NCBI GenBank assembly: GCA_050692985.1
Contig: JBOGVZ010000074.1
Coordinates: forward strand, 1-6,866
Direction: 5' to 3'
DNA: 6,866 nucleotides
Source: JBOGVZ01 sp050692985
GTDB taxonomy: Bacteria; Actinomycetota; UBA4738; CALAEC01
Positions 5,062 through 6,866 of the stretch are shown in pieces. Under the pieces are notes generated by a model. That model ran no database searches. It had not been told where the DNA came from and saw nothing but the letters and a program-made list of their open reading frames with translations. The stretch's first letter is position 1. Each line of letters starts with the position of its first letter. The position numbers and the translations under genes were made by a program.

Positions 5062-6866
5062 GTGCGAACGAGGAAGACCGTCACGATCGTGTTCACGGAC
5101 ATCGTCGGGTCGACCACGTTGGGAGAAGGGCTAGATCCCGAGGTCCTCCGTCGAGTGATGACCACCTACTTCGACCGCATGCGAGCCGTGCTGGAAGGCC
5201 ACGGCGGGACCGTCGAGAAGTACATCGGGGATGCCATCGTGGCTGTGTTCGGGATCCCCGAGATCCATGAGGACGACGCCCTCCGGGCCATCCGGGCCTC
5301 GCAAGAGATGCGCGCCGCTCTTGACGAGCTCAACCGCGACCTCGAGGACCGGCACGGCGTCCGGATCGAGGCCCGGACCGGGGTCAACACCGGTGAGGTC
5401 CTCGCCGAGGACGGTCGGCCGGACGCCCCCCTCACCGCGGACGCAGCCAACCTGGCGGCTCGGCTAGAGCAGGCCGCCGCGCCCGGGGAGATCCTCCTCG
5501 GCGACCCCACCTACCGCCTGGTCCGGGACGCCGTCACGGTCGAGCCCGCCGGGCCCCTCGAGCTCAAGGGCAAGGCCGAGCCTCAGCAGGCCTGGCGGCT
5601 CCTCGAGGTCTCTCCCCAAGGCCCGGGCATCGCCCGGCGCCTGGACTCCCCCATCGTCGGCCGCGACGACGACCTCGCCCTCCTCCGTCAGGCCTTCGAG
5701 ACAGCCACCGGCGAGCCCGCCTGCCGCCTGGTCACCGTGATCGGCACCCCCGGTCTGGGCAAAACCCGCCTCGCAACCGAGTTCATCGCCTGGCTGGAGG
5801 GCCGGGCCACGGTCCTCCGGGGCCGGTGCCTCCCCTACGGCGACGGGATCACCTACTGGCCGGTGGCCGAGGTCCTCCGGGAGGCAGCGTCCATCGCCCA
5901 CGAGGACGCGCCGAACCAGGCCACCGCCAAGATCACCGCCCTCCTCGGCGCCCACGAGGAAGCCTCCACCATCGCCCAGCGGCTCGGCTCCGTCCTCGGC
6001 CTGACCGAGACCATGGCCCCCGCGCAGGAGACTTTCTGGGCGGTGCGCCGGTTCCTCGAAACCATGGCGCAGCGCGAGCCCATTGCCGTTGTGTTCGACG
6101 ACATCCACTGGGCCGAGGCCACCTTCCTGGACATGGTCGAGTACCTGGCGGGGTGGAGCGCCGCCGCGCCCATCCTCCTCCTGTGCCTGGCCCGGCCGGA
6201 CCTCCTTGATACCCGGCCCGCCTGGGCCTCGGCCATCCCCAAGGCCGCCACGATCCGCCTCGAGCCCCTCACCGAGGAGGACAGCGAACGGCTGATCGTC
6301 AACCTCCTGGGCCGGGCGCCCCTTGAGGAGCATGTCCGGGCTCGGATCCGCCACGTCGCCGAGGGCAATCCTCTGTTCGTGGAGGAGATCCTCCGGATGC
6401 TGGTCGACGACGGGCTCCTCCGGCGGGACGACGGCCGGTGGACCGCCGCGGGCGACCTCTCGCAGATCGCCATCCCCTCGACCATCAACGCCCTCCTGTC
6501 GGCCCGCCTTGAGCGCCTGCCGCGGGAGGAGCGGGCGGTGATCCAGCGGGCCTCGGTGGTGGGGAAGGTGTTCTGGTGGGGCGCCGTGGCCGAGCTCTCT
6601 CCCACCCCCGAGCAGGCCGCCTTGGGGGGGCACCTCCAGGCCCTGGTCCGCCGGGAGCTGGTCCGCCCCGACCGGTCCCGGTTCACCGACGAGGACGCCT
6701 TCCGCTTCAGCCACATCCTCATCCGGGACGCCGCGTACTCCGAGACCACCAAGGAGGCCCGGGCCCACCTCCACGAGCGGTTCGCCGGCTGGCTGGAGCG
6801 CCGAGCCGCCGACCGGCTCACCGAGTTCGAGGAGGTGGTGGGCTACCACCTGGAGCAGGCCCACCG
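5062..6866 (+). CDS. Class III nucleotide cyclase fused to STAND/AAA ATPase, 3' end outside window
   Basis: The frame is open from GTG 5062 to the edge (601 codons). The N-terminal cyclase domain (about 7-170) has VFTDIVGSTT (10-19) with metal-binding Asp13, EKYIGDAIVAVFG (52-64) with Asp57 and purine-contacting Lys53, and NLAARLEQ (130-137) with transition-state Asn130 and Arg134, so catalytic residues are intact; it would act as a homodimer, probably making cAMP. An ATPase follows: VGR (199-201), Walker A GTPGLGKT (228-235), Walker B VVFDDIHW (343-350), EGNPLFVEEIL (434-444) and FRFSHILIRDAAY (547-559), the pattern of AAA_16/STAND regulators. Homologues usually continue into TPR-like repeats to about 1000 residues or more; that part is missing here only because of the window edge. 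The ligand is unknown. Position 123, seven before Asn130 and usually Asp or Thr in adenylate cyclases, reads Pro in a simple alignment. Confidence 0.92.
   Translation, partial: MRTRKTVTIVFTDIVGSTTLGEGLDPEVLRRVMTTYFDRMRAVLEGHGGTVEKYIGDAIVAVFGIPEIHEDDALRAIRASQEMRAALDELNRDLEDRHGVRIEARTGVNTGEVLAEDGRPDAPLTADAANLAARLEQAAAPGEILLGDPTYRLVRDAVTVEPAGPLELKGKAEPQQAWRLLEVSPQGPGIARRLDSPIVGRDDDLALLRQAFETATGEPACRLVTVIGTPGLGKTRLATEFIAWLEGRATVLRGRCLPYGDGITYWPVAEVLREAASIAHEDAPNQATAKITALLGAHEEASTIAQRLGSVLGLTETMAPAQETFWAVRRFLETMAQREPIAVVFDDIHWAEATFLDMVEYLAGWSAAAPILLLCLARPDLLDTRPAWASAIPKAATIRLEPLTEEDSERLIVNLLGRAPLEEHVRARIRHVAEGNPLFVEEILRMLVDDGLLRRDDGRWTAAGDLSQIAIPSTINALLSARLERLPREERAVIQRASVVGKVFWWGAVAELSPTPEQAALGGHLQALVRRELVRPDRSRFTDEDAFRFSHILIRDAAYSETTKEARAHLHERFAGWLERRAADRLTEFEEVVGYHLEQAH

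Noticed and set aside
4877..5134. Possible 85-codon gene in the divergent intergenic region
   Set aside because: It runs 73 bases into the cyclase gene in another frame, has no recognisable motif, and covers the inverted-repeat cluster; coding is unlikely.
5464..6864. Long open frame of 466 codons on the minus strand
   Set aside because: It is fully antisense to the cyclase-ATPase gene, whose motifs are unambiguous. Its Gly/Glu/Val/Leu-rich translation is the mirror of GC-rich third positions.
1..6866. A new multi-gene defence, mobile or biosynthetic system
   Set aside because: No transposase, integrase, CRISPR array, toxin-antitoxin pair, attachment site or clustered unknown genes were seen. 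Apart from the small minus-strand gene and the solenoid protein, every gene falls in a known family.

Overview
This is a high-GC window that most likely comes from an actinobacterium (Actinomycetota). The clearest sign is clpS followed 3 bases later by a DUF2017 gene, a pairing typical of that phylum. GC-rich third codon positions, frequent GTG starts and several likely leaderless promoters agree with this. Nothing visible fixes the class or genus. There are no tRNA, rRNA, CRISPR, insertion-sequence or phage signatures, and the gene content reads as ordinary chromosome.

Layout from left to right. (1) 3-344 (+) is the 3' end of a membrane-anchored cupredoxin. It is followed by a lipoprotein PQQ-dependent sugar dehydrogenase (372-1547, +); together they may form an extracytoplasmic oxidation and electron-transfer pair. 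(2) clpS (1614-1907, +) and a DUF2017 gene (1911-2390, +) form a proteolysis-linked operon. (3) A small unrecognised gene (2409-2609, -) follows. Its open frame runs on upstream to 2786 without a normal start codon. (4) A secreted protein built from seven 20-residue repeats, probably a beta-solenoid (2843-3406, +), is followed by a YbaK/EbsC-type aminoacyl-tRNA deacylase (3433-3909, +). (5) A minus-strand pair, a YjbR/MmcQ-fold gene (4385-4756) then osmC (3919-4353), converges on the YbaK gene with 9 bases between the stop codons. (6) After a 305-base divergent intergenic region rich in overlapping inverted repeats comes a large class III nucleotide cyclase fused to a STAND/AAA ATPase (5062-6866, +). 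It is cut by the window's right edge.

The most coherent unreported signal is regulatory. Five genes (372, 1614, 3433, 5062 and probably the minus-strand gene at 2603) have a TANNNT -10 element ending 6 or 7 bases before the start codon and no Shine-Dalgarno sequence, as expected for leaderless mRNAs. Three other genes (2843, 4353, 4756) instead carry clear Shine-Dalgarno sequences. No wholly new multi-gene system is evident. The best candidates for new biology are the solenoid protein, the DUF2017 partner of ClpS, the minus-strand orphan frame, and the interleaved repeats before the cyclase.
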